The notes beneath the pieces were generated by a model. The model ran no database searches. It was not told the origin of the DNA and saw nothing but the letters and a program-made list of their open reading frames with translations. This document shows positions 63,939 to 64,000 of a stretch of DNA of 64,000 bases, piece after piece. Every line of letters begins with the position of its first letter. Within the stretch, counting starts at the first letter, position 1. The position numbers and the translations under genes are program-made. Origin of the DNA: Oscheius onirici. Taxonomy: Eukaryota > Nematoda > Chromadorea > Rhabditida > Rhabditidae. Where the stretch lies: the NCBI GenBank assembly GCA_932521025.1, contig OW051471.1, positions 10,850,001 through 10,914,000 of the forward strand, read 5' to 3'.

Positions 63939-64000
63939 CAGGGATGGGCGGATATCCGTGCTCATATCGACATCCGCATCCGCAAAACCAAAAAAGTGAC
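63939..64000. repeat. Partial repeat at window edge (TCAGGGATG terminus)
   Basis: TCAGGGATGGGCGGATATCC followed by ATATCGACATCCGCATCCGC resembles the terminus and GGAT/ATCC-rich arm of the element at 37009. The second half is outside the window. Confidence 0.5.

Overview
The window reads as nuclear DNA of a rhabditid (Caenorhabditis-like) nematode. Support: compact genes with introns mostly of 35-60 nt ending in TTTCAG; AG acceptors directly upstream of many start codons, which are likely trans-splice sites; cuticle collagens; a run of sre chemoreceptor genes; an EGF/DEG-ENaC (egas-type) channel gene; C-type lectin genes; and recognisable homologues of sel-5, unc-60, idhg-1, mlcd-1 and rps-24. 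All gene models were spliced by eye, so internal exon borders of the longer genes are approximate.

Layout. 0-1.5 kb: an unassigned F-box/FBA-like gene (+). 2.1-5.6 kb: two minus-strand paralogues built of tandem diverged ubiquitin-like domains. 6.7-12.5 kb: a sel-5 (AAK1/BIKE-type) kinase (-). 13.5-17.3 kb: a divergent SH3-SH2-tyrosine kinase (+), head-to-head with sel-5. 17.6-21.3 kb: two convergent cuticle collagens. 21.7-24.5 kb: ADF/cofilin (unc-60 A type) and the gamma-type NAD-isocitrate dehydrogenase subunit (both -). 25.7-28.7 kb: malonyl-CoA decarboxylase (+), divergent from the IDH gene. 29.4-36.8 kb: a BESS-like nuclear protein gene and two tandem Myb-like paralogues with reciprocal truncations (+). 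38.7 kb: ribosomal protein S24 (+).

The right third is accessory. It holds four sre-type receptor genes (39.3-41.0 -, 53.0-55.0 +, 56.5-58.0 -, 58.5-59.7 -), a candidate operon (an unknown gene, an RNase H2 subunit C homologue and an MKRN2OS homologue, 42.1-45.9 kb +), a large EGF-DEG/ENaC gene (48.1-52.8 kb +), a LITAF-domain gene, tRNA-Val(UAC), a Pmp3-like small membrane protein, two broken lectin genes and a partial Str-superfamily receptor at the right edge.

Introns and spacers carry many fold-back (MITE-like) elements of about 0.2-0.6 kb in several families, Helitron-like ends, degraded RTE-type non-LTR tails, one LTR-like insertion and a (TC)n tract of more than 200 bp. The most unusual loci are the multi-ubiquitin-like pair, the tyrosine kinase whose SH2 domain is split by a long basic insert, and the DEG/ENaC protein that appears to have a signal peptide in place of TM1.
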